The notes under the pieces: generated by a model | Told to the model about the DNA's origin: nothing | Databases searched by the model: none | What the model saw: the letters and a program-made list of their open reading frames with translations, nothing else | Program-made: the position numbers and the translations under genes | In this document: piece by piece, positions 25,926 to 34,214 of the stretch | Numbering within the stretch: position 1 is the first letter of the stretch | Layout: each line of letters begins with the position of its first letter | NCBI GenBank assembly: GCA_018228705.1 | Contig: CP073694.1 | Location: forward strand, 2,294,001 to 2,358,000 | Length of the DNA: 64,000 nt | From: Dysosmobacter sp. Marseille-Q4140 | GTDB lineage: Bacteria; Bacillota; Clostridia; Oscillospirales; Oscillospiraceae | Reading direction: 5' to 3'

Positions 25926-25969
25926 AAAACAGCGCCGGTCCGCCCTGTAAGGGCGCAAACCGGCGCTGA
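25926..25969 (-). terminator. Leader terminator upstream of phoH2
   Basis: On the minus strand CAGCGCCGGT pairs with ACCGGCGCTG, with an inner GCGCCCT/AGGGCG stem, followed by TTTTTGT. It lies about 57 bases before the PhoH2 start, so it either ends a short RNA or works as an attenuator. Confidence 0.7.
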
Positions 25970-26115
25970 TCATACTCTGTCGATTTTGATCGGGCTGTCT
26001 GAAACCGTACTCCATACTGCCGCTCCCAACCGATGCCTACCGCATCTGTGTTCAGTATAGCAGACGCCTTTCCCAGCGTGCGACGGTATTTCAGTAAAGA
26101 AACCGTCAAATCCAT
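25970..26115 (-). promoter_or_regulatory. PhoH2 leader: promoter-like region and small ORF
   Basis: Minus-strand TATACT (26059-26054) could start a transcript of about 120 bases ending at the terminator. TTGACG and TTTACT repeat with an 11-base period at 26109-26093. Within the leader an ATG near 26015 behind GGGAG opens a 38-codon frame running through the terminator. No known riboswitch class was recognised. Confidence 0.35.
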
Positions 26116-26173
26116 GTGAAGCGCGTTTGCTATGAACCCGGTTTCGTTCCAGACCTCCTCTGCCTACAAGAAA

Positions 26174-26218
26174 TTTACACATTCCCTCTTTCGGATTTTA
26201 CAGTCGTGGGATTATACT
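26174..26218 (+). promoter_or_regulatory. TTTACA-repeat promoter of the SLH protein
   Basis: TTTACA (26174-26179), 17 bases, TTTACA (26197-26202), 10 bases, TATACT (26213-26218). Start codon 61 bases downstream. Same arrangement as at the ECF operon. Confidence 0.5.
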
Positions 26219-26278
26219 AAATCAAATAGGGAGAACGTACCGCTCCCTTTCCAAAACAAAATCGCAGGAGGAAACAGC

Positions 26279-28552
26279 ATGAGAAAAGCAAGACGGCCGG
26301 CAGCCATTGCCATGGCCCTCGCCCTGGCGCTTCAGCTGGGCACTGTGGTGCCAGCGGCGGCAGCGGGCATCAACTCGACCGCTGGGTATGAAAACGGCAA
26401 TTCCCCCCTGAATCTGAACCTGATTGCCCGGTACGCCTCCGGCCAGTACAACGTGGACGGCGGCGTCATGGAGATCGTGGCCTACAGCCAGAGCAATGGC
26501 TATGCTTACGCCATCAACGGCCAGAGCGGCCTGCTGGCGGCAATCCCCCTGGGGGATCTCACCGCCGGGATCTCCGTCGCCCGGCTCAGCGGCACGGACA
26601 TCGACGTGAAGGCCCTGGTGGAGGCGGCGGACAGCTCATTCCGCTATGGGGACATGACCTCCGTGGCCATCTCTCCGGACAACACCATCCTGGCCGCCGC
26701 CCTCCAGGCGGAGGGATATCATGACGCCGGCCGGGTAGCCCTGTTCGCCTGCAATGCCGACGGCTCCTTGACCCTGAGGGGACTGGTGGAAACCGGTGTG
26801 CAGCCGGATATGGTGACCTTTGCCGGCAGCAGCACCGTCCTCACCGCCGACGAGGGGGAGCCTCGGGAGGGCTACGGCGACGGAATCGTTGATCCCAGGG
26901 GCTCGGTCACTGTGGCAGATGTGTCAACCCTCACCAGCGAGGTGGTGGGCTTTGACGCTTTCGACGCCCGCCGTGACGAGCTGGCCTCAGCCGGGATCGT
27001 GCTGAAGAAGGGAGTCGATCCCTCCACGGACCTGGAGCCGGAGTATATCGCCGTATCCGGCGGCAAGGCCTATGTCACCCTGCAGGAGAACAATGCCATC
27101 GCCGTGCTGGATCTGGCCTCCCGTACCTTTGACGGGATCTACTCCACAGGTTTTGAGGACTACAGCGTCACCCCCATTGATATCGACAAGAAGGATGACG
27201 CCTATGCGCCCAGGACCTACGGCAGCCTCATGGGCATCCGGATGCCCGACGGCATCGCCGCCTTCCAGGTGGACGGCAAAACCTATCTGGTCACCGCCAA
27301 CGAGGGCGACGCCCGAGAGTGGGGCGACGAGGATCTGGGCACCTTCTACCTCAGCGAGGACGAGCAGGACTTCGGCGAGGAGGGCGTGACCTCCCCCACT
27401 GGAGCCATCACCGGGGAGAACTCCGGCCTGGAGGGCAAGGTGGTCTTCTTCAAGGTGGAGGACTTTGACGGCTTGGACAGCGGCAAGGACTACCTCTTCG
27501 GCGGCCGCACCTTTACCATTTATGAGGCCGGGGAGAACGGCGTCACCGAGGTGTTCACCAGCGGCAACGACTTTGAGACCCTCACCGCCCGGTACCTGAC
27601 CGATTACTACAACTGCTCCAACGACAACACCGTGGTGGATGACCGCTCTGGCAAGAAGGGACCGGAGGCGGAGAGCGTCACGGTTGGTACGGTGGACGGC
27701 CGCACCTATGCCTTCGTGGCCCTGGAGCGCACCGGCGGCGTCATGGTCTATGACGTGACCGAGCCTGCCTCCGCCCAGTACGTGAACTACATTAACACCC
27801 GGGATTTCGCCTCCATAGTGGAGGGCTCCGAGGAGTATGAGGACGGGGAGCTGGACAAGTGGGTCACCGGCGGCGATGTGGCCCCCGAGGGTCTGCTGTT
27901 CCTGAGTGATGCCGTCAGCCCCACCGGAGAGGCCCTGCTGCTGGCAGCCTGTGAGGTATCCGGCACGGTGGCTGTCTATCAGGTGGGCGGCGAGCCCCTG
28001 TCCGTCCTGCCCTTCACCGATGTGGAGGCCCGGGATGCCCAGGCGGTGCGCTATGTCTGTGTCAGCGGCCTGATGGCCGGCGTCAGCGCGGACCGCTTTG
28101 AGCCCAATGGGACGCTGACCCGGGGCGAGGCGGTCACGGCCCTGTGGGCGCTGGAGGGCCGCCCGGTGGTGAATGATCTGATGGACTTCTCCGATGTGGA
28201 CCCGGCGGCCTCCTATGGCGAGGCCGTCCGCTGGGCCGCCTCCGAGGGGATCGCCGGCGGCTACGGCGGCGGCCTGTTCGGCCCGGACGATCCCATCACC
28301 CGGGAGCAGCTGGCGGTCATGCTCTACCGCTACGCCCGGCATGAGGGCTATGACACCGCCCAGGGCGGCATGGCCGTCCGGGAGTTCGCCGACTATGACC
28401 AGATCGCCGGCTACGCTGCGGAGGCCATGACCTGGGCGGTGGAGGCCGGCGTGCTCACCGCGACCTCCTTGGACACGCTGGCCCCCGGCCAGGCAGCCAC
28501 TCGGGTGCAGACTGCCCAGGCGCTGCTGGCCCTGTCCCAATTCACCAAATAA
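26279..28552 (+). CDS. SLH-anchored choice-of-anchor-I protein
   Basis: The 757-aa secreted surface protein has a signal peptide ending near AAAAGIN. Residues 30-600 form a beta-propeller-like choice-of-anchor-I domain (GDMTSVAISPDN, TADEGEPREGYGDGIVDP, LVTANEGDAREWG, TYAFVALERTGGVMVYD), a family found with extracellular phosphatases and nucleases. Three SLH modules follow (ARDAQAVRYVCVSGLMAG, FSDVDPAASYGEAVRWAA, EFADYDQIAGYAAEAM), which bind secondary cell-wall polymer. The start is fixed by AGGAGG 7-8 bases before 26279. A metal-dependent phosphoesterase activity is suggested, not shown. Confidence 0.82.
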   Translation: MRKARRPAAIAMALALALQLGTVVPAAAAGINSTAGYENGNSPLNLNLIARYASGQYNVDGGVMEIVAYSQSNGYAYAINGQSGLLAAIPLGDLTAGISVARLSGTDIDVKALVEAADSSFRYGDMTSVAISPDNTILAAALQAEGYHDAGRVALFACNADGSLTLRGLVETGVQPDMVTFAGSSTVLTADEGEPREGYGDGIVDPRGSVTVADVSTLTSEVVGFDAFDARRDELASAGIVLKKGVDPSTDLEPEYIAVSGGKAYVTLQENNAIAVLDLASRTFDGIYSTGFEDYSVTPIDIDKKDDAYAPRTYGSLMGIRMPDGIAAFQVDGKTYLVTANEGDAREWGDEDLGTFYLSEDEQDFGEEGVTSPTGAITGENSGLEGKVVFFKVEDFDGLDSGKDYLFGGRTFTIYEAGENGVTEVFTSGNDFETLTARYLTDYYNCSNDNTVVDDRSGKKGPEAESVTVGTVDGRTYAFVALERTGGVMVYDVTEPASAQYVNYINTRDFASIVEGSEEYEDGELDKWVTGGDVAPEGLLFLSDAVSPTGEALLLAACEVSGTVAVYQVGGEPLSVLPFTDVEARDAQAVRYVCVSGLMAGVSADRFEPNGTLTRGEAVTALWALEGRPVVNDLMDFSDVDPAASYGEAVRWAASEGIAGGYGGGLFGPDDPITREQLAVMLYRYARHEGYDTAQGGMAVREFADYDQIAGYAAEAMTWAVEAGVLTATSLDTLAPGQAATRVQTAQALLALSQFTK

Positions 28553-28577
28553 CCAGGCGAATTGGGGTGTGAAGACC

Positions 28578-28811
28578 ATGAAGCGTTTGGATAAGGAACG
28601 CCGGAAGCTGGAAAAGGTCGGATTCTCCGGGCAAACGTTGGAGCGGGCGATGGAGCTGCTGGAGCGGACGAATGCGTCCATCCTGAGCGAGCTCCTGGTC
28701 AAGATGGTGACCAGGCAGGAAAAAACGCCCTCCATGGCGCTGTACGAGATGGAGACCAAAACGCGGGAACTGGAGGCCAAACTGGGACTCTCGCCCAAGG
28801 AGCCATTCTAA
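28578..28811 (+). CDS. Small charged helical protein
   Basis: The 77-aa protein is rich in Lys, Glu and Leu, with heptad-like helices (KLEKVGFSGQTLERAMELLERT and YEMETKTRELEAKL), probably a coiled coil. It follows the SLH gene by 25 bases on the same strand. Its ribosome site (GGGGTG) is weak. I do not recognise a family. Confidence 0.45.
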   Translation: MKRLDKERRKLEKVGFSGQTLERAMELLERTNASILSELLVKMVTRQEKTPSMALYEMETKTRELEAKLGLSPKEPF

Positions 28812-28878
28812 ACATCAGCAAAATAAAGCAGCGGGGAGTAGGCAGATGTGCCTTCTCCCCGCTGCTTTTCTGTGCCGG

Positions 28879-29526
28879 TCAGTCCCTCAGATCGGCGGTC
28901 CAGTCGAAGATCCGCCCCGTCCGGGGGTCCAGTTCAAACTCGTACTTCATGCCGTCCAGGAACAGCTCCCCTTCGTAACGTCCCCGGCCGTCGCCGGACT
29001 CTTCCCAGACAGATACGTCCGCCGCACTGGCGCCGGAAACCTTGCCGGCCACGATGGAAGTGGCCTCCTCCGCTGTGACAGGGCTGCCGTCCAGAGCGTC
29101 CAGCCACTCCTCGTCCACCTCGTAGTCCGCACCAACGATGCGACCGTCGGCCATGGCCACCTCAAAGTCGTAGTCGCCGTAGTCGGTCTCGAACTCGATG
29201 TCATAGATGGGGATGCCATTGTCGCTGTCGGTCTCGTTTTTGATGTTGTAGGCGTCGCCCTCCGGCACGTCCGCATTGTCCAGGGCGATGGCCAGGGCCT
29301 CCTCCCGGCTGATCTCCCCGGCGGCGACTCCCCTCTCCGGGGCGGGGGACACAGGCGGCGTCTGCCCCTGGCCGGCGGGCGTTTCCGGAACGGAGGACGC
29401 CGGGGGAGTCTGGCCGCCGGAGGGGGCCGTCCCGCCGGGCGCGGCGCCGCCCGCCTGTCCGCCGCAGCCGGTCAGGCAGGCCAGCAAAAGCGCCGCTGTC
29501 AAACCGAAAGAAAAGATCTGTTTCAT
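28879..29526 (-). CDS. PepSY-domain lipoprotein
   Basis: The 215-aa lipoprotein has lipobox CLTGC, a long Pro/Gly/Thr-rich linker to about residue 70, then two PepSY repeats (SREEALAIALDNADV.., VTAEEATSIVAGKVSGA) each ending in the family's YEFELDPRTGRI-type strand. PepSY domains are extracellular inhibitory or binding modules. The start at 29526 has AAAGGAG upstream. Confidence 0.8.
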   Translation of the reverse strand: MKQIFSFGLTAALLLACLTGCGGQAGGAAPGGTAPSGGQTPPASSVPETPAGQGQTPPVSPAPERGVAAGEISREEALAIALDNADVPEGDAYNIKNETDSDNGIPIYDIEFETDYGDYDFEVAMADGRIVGADYEVDEEWLDALDGSPVTAEEATSIVAGKVSGASAADVSVWEESGDGRGRYEGELFLDGMKYEFELDPRTGRIFDWTADLRD

Positions 29527-29729
29527 CCCGCGCGCTCCTTTCTGTGTGCGTGCCTCCATCCTACCACGAAGAACCCTGGCGCGCAACCCATCCAAGGGAA
29601 CACAAAACCGCCCCATCCGTTTCTTTACATACATTTGACAAAGATTTGACATCCAGACGGTCGCGCCTCCGTTTCGCAGCCGCTAAACTTTACAATAGTG
29701 TTTTCTACCCTTTGAAAATTTCTGCTGTG

Positions 29730-29757
29730 ACCCCGAAAATCCGGCGGCGTGTCCGTA
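29730..29757 (+). promoter_or_regulatory. Probable sigma-I promoter of sigI-rsgI
   Basis: GTGACCCC, with ACCCC at 29730-29734 followed by GAAAA, and CGTA at 29754-29757 are separated by 19 bases. A C-rich -35 followed by an A-rich stretch with a CGWA -10 is the reported form of Bacillus and Clostridium sigma-I promoters. The same pair with the same spacing recurs at 31538, implying autoregulation. Confidence 0.65.
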
Positions 29758-29782
29758 TCCTACTGCCGGAGGGGATGGAGGG

Positions 29783-30529
29783 ATGGCAATGGTGCGCACA
29801 GAGCACGACATCGTTTCCCAGGTACGATCGGCCAAGACAGACTCGGAGGCGGCGGACGCCCTCATCCGTCAGTACATGGGCTTTATCCGCTCGGAGACGG
29901 TGAAGTTTCTTCATACCGCCCCGGAAAACGGCCATGAGGACGAACTGAGCATCGCCATGCTGGCCTTCTATGAGGCGGTGCTGGCCTATGAGAAGAGCCG
30001 GGGCGCTTTTCTGCCCTACGCCGCCCGTGCTATTAAAAACCGGCTCATCGACCACTACCGGACGGAGAAGCGCCACGGCAACGTGATCTCCCTCCACACC
30101 CCCCTGGGCGGGGAGGAGGACGGCGGCGAGCTGCTGGACACCATCCCCGACACCGTGGACCACGCCGGGGACTATGCGGTGCGCACCGCCAGCCGGCGGG
30201 AGATCCAGGAGTTTTCCGAGAAGCTGGCCCAGTTCGGCCTGACCTTCTCCGATGTGGCGGACAACTGCCCCCGGCAGGAGCGGACCTTCGCCGCCTGCCG
30301 CCGGGTGCTGGACTTCGCCCGGACCCAGCCGGAGCTGCTGAAACGGGTGGAGGACACGGGCAAGCTGCCCATGGGGGAGCTGTCCGCCGGCTCCGGCACC
30401 GACAAGAAGACCATGGAGCGGCACCGGAAGTACCTGGTGGCCATCCTGCTGGCCTTCACCAACGGCTATGAGATCATCCGGGGCCACCTGTGCCAGATCG
30501 CCCCGGCGAAGGGAGGGAGCATGAAATGA
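29783..30529 (+). CDS. sigI: RNA polymerase sigma factor SigI
   Basis: The 248-aa sigma-I family factor has a region 2-like segment (ADALIRQYMGFIRSET, DELSIAMLAFYEAVLAYEKSRGAFLPYAARAI) and a C-terminal helix-turn-helix domain. In Clostridia SigI factors respond to extracellular polysaccharide or stress through the membrane anti-sigma RsgI. ATG 29783 and ATG 29789 are both possible starts, depending on which GGAGG is used. The stop overlaps rsgI (ATGA), coupling synthesis of sigma and anti-sigma. Confidence 0.88.
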   Translation: MAMVRTEHDIVSQVRSAKTDSEAADALIRQYMGFIRSETVKFLHTAPENGHEDELSIAMLAFYEAVLAYEKSRGAFLPYAARAIKNRLIDHYRTEKRHGNVISLHTPLGGEEDGGELLDTIPDTVDHAGDYAVRTASRREIQEFSEKLAQFGLTFSDVADNCPRQERTFAACRRVLDFARTQPELLKRVEDTGKLPMGELSAGSGTDKKTMERHRKYLVAILLAFTNGYEIIRGHLCQIAPAKGGSMK

Positions 30530-31440
30530 ACTATCTGGTGATGGAGGTGCACCCGGCCTATGCGGTGGTACTGGACGAGGAGGGGCGCTTCCTGAAAACC
30601 GCCAACCTCCACTATCAGGTGGGGGATACGGTGCAGGATGTCGTGGAGCTGCGCAGGCCGCAGGAGAAGCGTCCCACCCTGTGGAAGCCCCTGTCCGGCT
30701 TGGCCGGACTGGCTGCCTGCCTCTGCCTGGTGTTCTTTGGCTATTACCAGCCCAATTTTACGCCCTACGGCGCGCTGCGCATCCAGATCAACCCGGATGT
30801 GGAGCTCACCCTCAGCCGCACCGACCGGGTGCTGGAGCTGGAGGGGCTCAACGAGGACGGTCAGGTCCTGATTGAAGGCTACGACTATGGCGGCAAGGAC
30901 CGGGAGGACGTGACCGAAGAGCTGGTGGAGCGGGCCATTGATCTGGGCTACCTCTCCGACGGGGAGACGGTGTCCATCACCGTCTCCAGCGCCGACACCG
31001 ACTGGCAGGTCCGGGAGGAGCAGGAGGCCCGGGATGCTCTGGAGCAGCGGTACGGGGAGACCATCGTGATCCAGATCGGCTCTGCGCCAAAGGAACCGCC
31101 GGCCACTGAGGTGGTGATTCCTGTGACGCCGCCGGAATCCACCCAGGAGCCAACGCCGGAGCCTGTACCGGAGCCCTCTCAGGAGCAGACGGTTCCGCCT
31201 ATCGTCACAAATGACACGGACTACGATCCCGGCAGCGATGTGGTGACCGGCTATCAGGATACCGATTATGGCCCGGACGCGGACGACATCCCCAACGATG
31301 CGCCTCCCAACGACAGCTCTTACAGTGACGGCGTCACCGACTACGAGGACCGGGACGACGATCAGGCTGACGATGCTCCGGACGACGATGATCACCTGGA
31401 AGATGACGTGGACGACGACGACCAGGATGAGGACGATTAA
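30526..31440 (+). CDS. rsgI: Anti-sigma-I factor RsgI with acidic tail
   Basis: The 304-aa protein has a cytoplasmic RsgI_N domain (MNYLVMEVHPAYAVVLDEEG), one membrane helix (about residues 57-74) and an extracellular domain starting LRIQINPDVEL. The Asn89-Pro90 bond matches the autocleavage site reported for clostridial RsgI. A Pro/Glu/Thr linker follows, then a strongly acidic tail with DTDYGPDADD-type units. No carbohydrate-binding module is attached, unlike cellulosomal RsgIs, so the input signal is unknown. Confidence 0.85.
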   Translation: MNYLVMEVHPAYAVVLDEEGRFLKTANLHYQVGDTVQDVVELRRPQEKRPTLWKPLSGLAGLAACLCLVFFGYYQPNFTPYGALRIQINPDVELTLSRTDRVLELEGLNEDGQVLIEGYDYGGKDREDVTEELVERAIDLGYLSDGETVSITVSSADTDWQVREEQEARDALEQRYGETIVIQIGSAPKEPPATEVVIPVTPPESTQEPTPEPVPEPSQEQTVPPIVTNDTDYDPGSDVVTGYQDTDYGPDADDIPNDAPPNDSSYSDGVTDYEDRDDDQADDAPDDDDHLEDDVDDDDQDEDD

Positions 31441-31537
31441 ATCAAGAAAAAATTTCCCCCGCGGCCCCGGTTTTCAAGGCCGACCACCGTATCCTCCCTG
31501 TGTAAACCAAAAAGAAAATGAAAAAAGTATTTTAGTG

Positions 31538-31565
31538 ACCCCAGTTTTTCAACAGCAGCTTCGTA
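31538..31565 (+). promoter_or_regulatory. Probable sigma-I promoter of the lipoprotein-VTC-CotH operon
   Basis: ACCCC (31538-31542, again inside GTGACCCC) and CGTA (31562-31565) are separated by exactly 19 bases, as at sigI. The lipoprotein start is 53 bases further on. Confidence 0.6.
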
Positions 31566-31618
31566 ATCTAATATCAGAACACAAACCACAACTACTATTT
31601 TTCAAGGAGATGAAAGAG

Positions 31619-32824
31619 ATGAAAAAGAACTTCCACACCAAACTGTTTGGCCTGACGCTGACTGCCGCCCTGGCTCTGACCACTCTGACTGCCTGCGGGA
31701 ACAGCGTCGGAGTATCTTCCCTCCCAGAGTCCCCCAATCAGACCGCCTCTCTTCAGGAGGAGAACAGCGGCAGCATCGGCACCGTACTTCTGAGCGTGAA
31801 CCCGGAGATCGAGATGGACTATGACGATGACGGCAACGTGGTTGCTCTGAACGCCCTGAACGATGACGGTCGGGCAGTGCTGGCCGGCTACACCGGCTAT
31901 GAGGGGAAGCCCTGCACCACCGTGGTGGGGGAGCTGGTGGACCAGATCCACGACGGCGGCTACTTTGACGCCACCGTGGGCGGCCATGAGAAGAACATCG
32001 TCCTGAAGCTGGAGCGGGGCTCCGCCTACCCCAACGACCAGTTCCTGAACGAACTGGCCGAGGCGGTCCGGCTGGTGGTGGAGACCGACCAGATCGGCTC
32101 CCAGGCGGTGACCCTGGACCAGGACGACTACGACGACGCGTACGGCGACAAGGGCTATATCAATGCCTCCGCCGCCCAGAGCATCCTCTCCACCCAGCTG
32201 GGCCGGGATGACATCCAGTTTGTGGAGAAGGAATACGACCTGGATGACGGGGAGTACGAGGTGGAGTTTATCCTGGACGGCGTGGAGTACGAGTATGAGG
32301 TGAACGCCTACACCGGCAAGGTCACCGAGATGGACGCGGAGTTCCAGGACTATGACGACACCGACTATGGCCCGGGCAGCGACGGGATCACCGATTACGG
32401 CGTGACTGACTACGACGACACCGACTACGGCCCCAATGCCGACGGGATCACCGACTATGACGACACGGACTATGGCCCCAACAATGATGGAATCACCGAC
32501 TACGACGACACCGACTACGGCCCCAATGCCGACGGGATCACCGACTATGACGACACGGACTATGGCCCCAACGCCGACGGCGTCACCGATTACGACGACA
32601 CCGACTACGGCCCCAACGCCGACGGCGTCACCGACTACGACGACACCGACTACGGCCCCAACGCCGACGGCGTCACCGATTACGATGATACCGATTACGG
32701 TCCCAATGCCGACGGCATCACCGATTACGACGACACCGACTACGGCCCCAACGCCGACGGCATCACCGACTACGATGACGACCGGGACGATGATGACGAC
32801 GATGATGACGGCTGGGACGACTGA
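31619..32824 (+). CDS. RsgI-ectodomain-like lipoprotein with Asp-rich repeats
   Basis: The 401-aa lipoprotein has lipobox LTAC (Cys26). Residues 53-140 align by eye with the extracellular domain of the adjacent RsgI (VLLSVNPEIEMDYDDDGNVV, ALNDDGRAVLAGY, VGELVDQIHDGGYF) and keep an Asn61-Pro62 bond. A PepSY-like segment follows (AAQSILSTQLGRDDIQFVEK, EYEYEVNAYTGKV). The C-terminus is nine 15-aa units of the form DYDDTDYGPNADGIT, ending in a poly-Asp stretch, likely calcium-binding. AAGGAG lies 9 bases before 31619. Confidence 0.75.
   Translation: MKKNFHTKLFGLTLTAALALTTLTACGNSVGVSSLPESPNQTASLQEENSGSIGTVLLSVNPEIEMDYDDDGNVVALNALNDDGRAVLAGYTGYEGKPCTTVVGELVDQIHDGGYFDATVGGHEKNIVLKLERGSAYPNDQFLNELAEAVRLVVETDQIGSQAVTLDQDDYDDAYGDKGYINASAAQSILSTQLGRDDIQFVEKEYDLDDGEYEVEFILDGVEYEYEVNAYTGKVTEMDAEFQDYDDTDYGPGSDGITDYGVTDYDDTDYGPNADGITDYDDTDYGPNNDGITDYDDTDYGPNADGITDYDDTDYGPNADGVTDYDDTDYGPNADGVTDYDDTDYGPNADGVTDYDDTDYGPNADGITDYDDTDYGPNADGITDYDDDRDDDDDDDDGWDD
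32352..32779 (+). repeat. 45-bp tandem repeat inside the acidic lipoprotein gene
   Basis: Nine in-frame 45-bp units encode DYDDTDYGPxxDGxT. Units 1 and 2 are separated by one 15-bp partial unit (DYGVT). Adjacent copies differ mostly at synonymous positions, with I/V and A/N/G changes, so the array is old enough to have diverged but could still slip. Confidence 0.9.
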
Positions 32825-33503
32825 GCCCCTCCGCCTGCGCCACGAGCTCAAGCACCAGATCGCTCCCCAGGAGGATCTGGTGCTTACCCACCGGCTGAGA
32901 AAGCTCTTTCCCCGGGACAGCCACGCCGGGGCGGACGGCTCCTACCGGGTGACCAGCCTGTATTTCGACACGCCCTACGACACCGCCCTCCGGAAAAAGC
33001 TGGACGGGGTGGACCGGCGGGAGAAATTCCGCCTGCGGTACTACGGAGCCAGCCCCGCATTTCTCAAGCTGGAAAAAAAGTACAAGGTAAACGGACTGTG
33101 CGGCAAGCGCTCCGCCCGTCTGACCCTGCAGGAGGCGGAGCGGCTGCTGGCCGGAGAGGACGCCTTCCTGCTGGAGCGGGGGGACCCGCTGCTGGCTGAG
33201 CTGTACCACAAGCTGCGTGGGACGCTGCTGCGGCCCAGGACGGTGGTGTGCTACGACCGGGAGGCCTTCCTGTACGCCCCCGGAAACGTCCGGGTGACCC
33301 TGGACCGGAACCTGCGCACCTGCGGGGACAGCGCCGGCTTCCTCTCCCCCGGCGGGTTCCCCCTCAAGCCGCTGGACGGGGTGACCGTGCTGGAGGTCAA
33401 GTACGACGCCTTTCTCCCCGACCTGGTGCGTCTGGCCGTCCAGACGCCGGACCGCCGGGCGGGGGCCTGTTCCAAATACGCCCTGTGCCGGCGGTTTGAC
33501 TGA
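32805..33503 (+). CDS. VTC-domain polyphosphate polymerase-like protein
   Basis: The 232-aa VTC/CYTH-type tunnel-fold protein has basic and acidic signature strands: RHELKHQI, SLYFDTPYDTALRKKLDG, REKFRLRYYG, FLKLEKKYK, VVCYDREAFL, RVTLDRNLRT and VTVLEVKYDAFLP. In yeast this fold makes polyphosphate from ATP. It overlaps the lipoprotein gene by 20 bases with no clear ribosome site, implying reinitiation; the start is therefore uncertain. VTC, DUF4956 and CotH genes are often found together. Confidence 0.82.
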   Translation: MTAGTTEPLRLRHELKHQIAPQEDLVLTHRLRKLFPRDSHAGADGSYRVTSLYFDTPYDTALRKKLDGVDRREKFRLRYYGASPAFLKLEKKYKVNGLCGKRSARLTLQEAERLLAGEDAFLLERGDPLLAELYHKLRGTLLRPRTVVCYDREAFLYAPGNVRVTLDRNLRTCGDSAGFLSPGGFPLKPLDGVTVLEVKYDAFLPDLVRLAVQTPDRRAGACSKYALCRRFD

Positions 33504-33529
33504 GAACGAAGAAAAGAGGTGTGGCTGCC

Positions 33530-34210
33530 ATGCCCACGTTCACCTTTCAGGACATCTTCAAATCCAGCTTTCTGGAGCGGCTGGACGCGGTCTCCCTGCC
33601 GGACGCCGCCATCGCCCTGGCGCTGGCCTTCTGCCTGGGCCTGTTCATCTTCCTGGTCTATAAAAAATGCTACGCCGGGGTCATGTACGCCCCCAGCTTC
33701 GGGGTGACCCTCATCGCCCTCACCCTCATCACCACCCTGCTGATCCTGGCGGTGACCAGCAACATCGTCCTCTCCCTGGGCATGGTGGGCGCCCTGTCCA
33801 TCGTCCGCTTCCGCACCGCCATCAAGGAGCCCATGGATATCGCCTTCCTGTTCTGGGCTATCGCGGCGGGCATCGTGCTGGCGGCGGGGCTGATCCCCCT
33901 GGCGGTGGTGGGCAGCCTATTTGTGGGGGTGGTGCTGCTGGTGTTCTCCCGACAGAAGAACGGGGAGTCCCCCTACATCCTGGTGGTCCACTGCGCCGAC
34001 CAGGATGTGGAGGGGCAGGTGCGCGCCCTGGTGGAGGCCCGGGTGCGGCGGCTGAATCTGAAGAGCAAGAGCGTGGCCCCGGGCCAGATCGAGCTGAACT
34101 ACGAGGTGCGCCTGCGGGATGCCGACACGGAGTTCGTCAATGAGCTGGGGGCCATGGAGGGCGTGGGTAACGTGGTGCTGGTCTCCTACAACGGGGACTA
34201 CATGGGGTGA
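33530..34210 (+). CDS. DUF4956 membrane protein
   Basis: The 226-aa protein has four membrane helices (about residues 20-145, with the family's GALSIVRFRTAIKEPMDIAFLFWAI core) and a cytoplasmic alpha/beta tail. DUF4956 proteins accompany VTC polymerases and may move or anchor polyphosphate; that is not proven. ATG 33530 is preferred over GTG 33521 because AGAGG is 10 bases before it. Confidence 0.82.
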   Translation: MPTFTFQDIFKSSFLERLDAVSLPDAAIALALAFCLGLFIFLVYKKCYAGVMYAPSFGVTLIALTLITTLLILAVTSNIVLSLGMVGALSIVRFRTAIKEPMDIAFLFWAIAAGIVLAAGLIPLAVVGSLFVGVVLLVFSRQKNGESPYILVVHCADQDVEGQVRALVEARVRRLNLKSKSVAPGQIELNYEVRLRDADTEFVNELGAMEGVGNVVLVSYNGDYMG

Positions 34211-34214
34211 GGCC

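Noticed and set aside
32352..32779. Tandem 45-bp repeats considered as a CRISPR array
   Set aside because: Units are contiguous and in frame without unique spacers, inside a coding sequence; no cas genes are present.
31595..32851. Antisense valine/glycine-rich frame across the acidic repeat
   Set aside because: It is the complement of Asp-Asp-Thr-Asp-Tyr codons and has no independent support.
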